A program made the position numbers and the translations under genes. Shown here piece by piece: positions 5,912 to 6,340 of a DNA stretch of 6,340 nt. Origin of the DNA: Burkholderiales bacterium (lineage in GTDB: Bacteria > Pseudomonadota > Gammaproteobacteria > Burkholderiales > UBA11063). The notes under the pieces are model-generated. The model was given only the letters and a program-made list of their open reading frames with translations. It was not told the DNA's origin and made no database searches. Numbering within the stretch: position 1 is the stretch's first letter; every line of letters starts with the position of its first letter. The stretch is taken from contig JAJFBO010000070.1 of assembly GCA_020697025.1 (NCBI GenBank), forward strand, positions 1-6,340, read 5' to 3'.

Positions 5912-6340
5912 ATGAAATGTTTATTTTGTAATTGTGAAGAAACTCAGGTAATTGATACCAGACTTAGTGAGGATAAGCTAACGGTTAAACGCAGAAGACG
6001 TTGCTTGCAATGTGATAAACGCTTTAATACCTTAGAGCGAATTGAATTGCAAATGCCAGTTGTAGTTAAATCAAACGGTACACGGGAAGACTATAATGAA
6101 ATTAAAATCCATCAAAGTTTTACCAAAGCTCTACATAAGCGCCCAGTCTCTGCAATATTAATTGATAATGCTATTGATAGCATAAGACAAAAAATATTAA
6201 GCCTTGGGGAGCGTGAAGTTGAAAGCCGTTTAATCGGCGATATTGTTATGAAAGAACTAGCCAAATTAGATAAAGTGGCCTATATCAGGTTTGCCTCAAT
6301 TTATCGGAGCTTCCAAGATATTACAGATTTTACTGATATA
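5912..6340 (+). CDS. nrdR: Transcriptional repressor NrdR, 3' end outside window
   Basis: NrdR is a zinc-ribbon/ATP-cone repressor that senses ATP/dATP and represses ribonucleotide reductase operons by binding NrdR boxes. There are 143 codons in the window. E. coli NrdR is 149 aa, so only a few C-terminal residues are missing. The zinc ribbon is visible: Cys3, Cys6, Cys31 and Cys34 (MKCLFC and RRRRCLQC), followed by KRFNTLER. The ATP-cone follows from about residue 49 (PVVVKSNGTREDYNE), with ALHKRPVS, GEREVESRLIGDIVM and LDKVAYIRFASIYRSFQDI all in the family pattern. An additional Cys8 makes the first knuckle CLFCNC. The ATG at 5912 follows glyQ by 25 bases with only a weak ribosome site (AGAATGG). 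The close same-strand spacing suggests co-transcription with glyQ. No NrdR box is evident in this window. Confidence 0.95.
   Translation, partial: MKCLFCNCEETQVIDTRLSEDKLTVKRRRRCLQCDKRFNTLERIELQMPVVVKSNGTREDYNEIKIHQSFTKALHKRPVSAILIDNAIDSIRQKILSLGEREVESRLIGDIVMKELAKLDKVAYIRFASIYRSFQDITDFTDI

Noticed and set aside
5901..5915. Alternative nrdR start at the ATG at 5901
   Set aside because: It meets TGA after four codons in another frame. The MKC zinc-ribbon start at 5912 matches the family exactly.

Overview
The window is a compact bacterial chromosome segment, low in G+C, made almost entirely of housekeeping genes. Protein-level resemblance (SmpB starting MSIV.NRKA, NrdR with ELQMPVVVKSNGTREDY, UppS, and a GlyQ of the separate alpha-subunit type) points to a proteobacterium. 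From remembered family sequences it looks more like a low-G+C betaproteobacterium than a gammaproteobacterium. This is inference; no 16S gene or other decisive marker is present.

Layout: (1) Positions 1-876, plus strand, hold the 3' part of a very A+T-rich gene whose reading frame is already open at base 1. Its product resembles AbiEi-family antitoxin/regulator proteins. No AbiEii-type toxin gene follows. (2) Positions 877-977 are a short convergent gap with a weak hairpin. (3) Positions 978-4796, minus strand, hold a five-gene cluster read from right to left: smpB, frr, uppS, cdsA, dxr. (4) Positions about 4797-4974 are a divergent promoter region with an extended -10 element facing each way. 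(5) Positions 4975-6340, plus strand, hold glyQ followed closely by nrdR, which runs off the right edge.

How the genes work together: smpB (trans-translation) and frr (ribosome recycling) free ribosomes. Dxr makes MEP-pathway isoprenoid precursor, UppS builds the C55 undecaprenyl carrier from it, and CdsA makes CDP-diacylglycerol for phospholipids. frr-uppS-cdsA-dxr is the classical proteobacterial order. In the usual arrangement pyrH precedes frr and rseP-bamA follow dxr; here smpB stands in front and the cluster ends at dxr. glyQ encodes one subunit of the tetrameric glycyl-tRNA synthetase, but the usual next gene, glyS, is absent and nrdR (ribonucleotide reductase repressor) takes its place.

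I see no convincing undescribed system. The points most worth a second look are the apparently toxin-less AbiEi-like gene next to the truncated housekeeping operon, the glyQ/glyS separation, and the smpB-headed operon. There is no gene-free stretch longer than about 180 bases.
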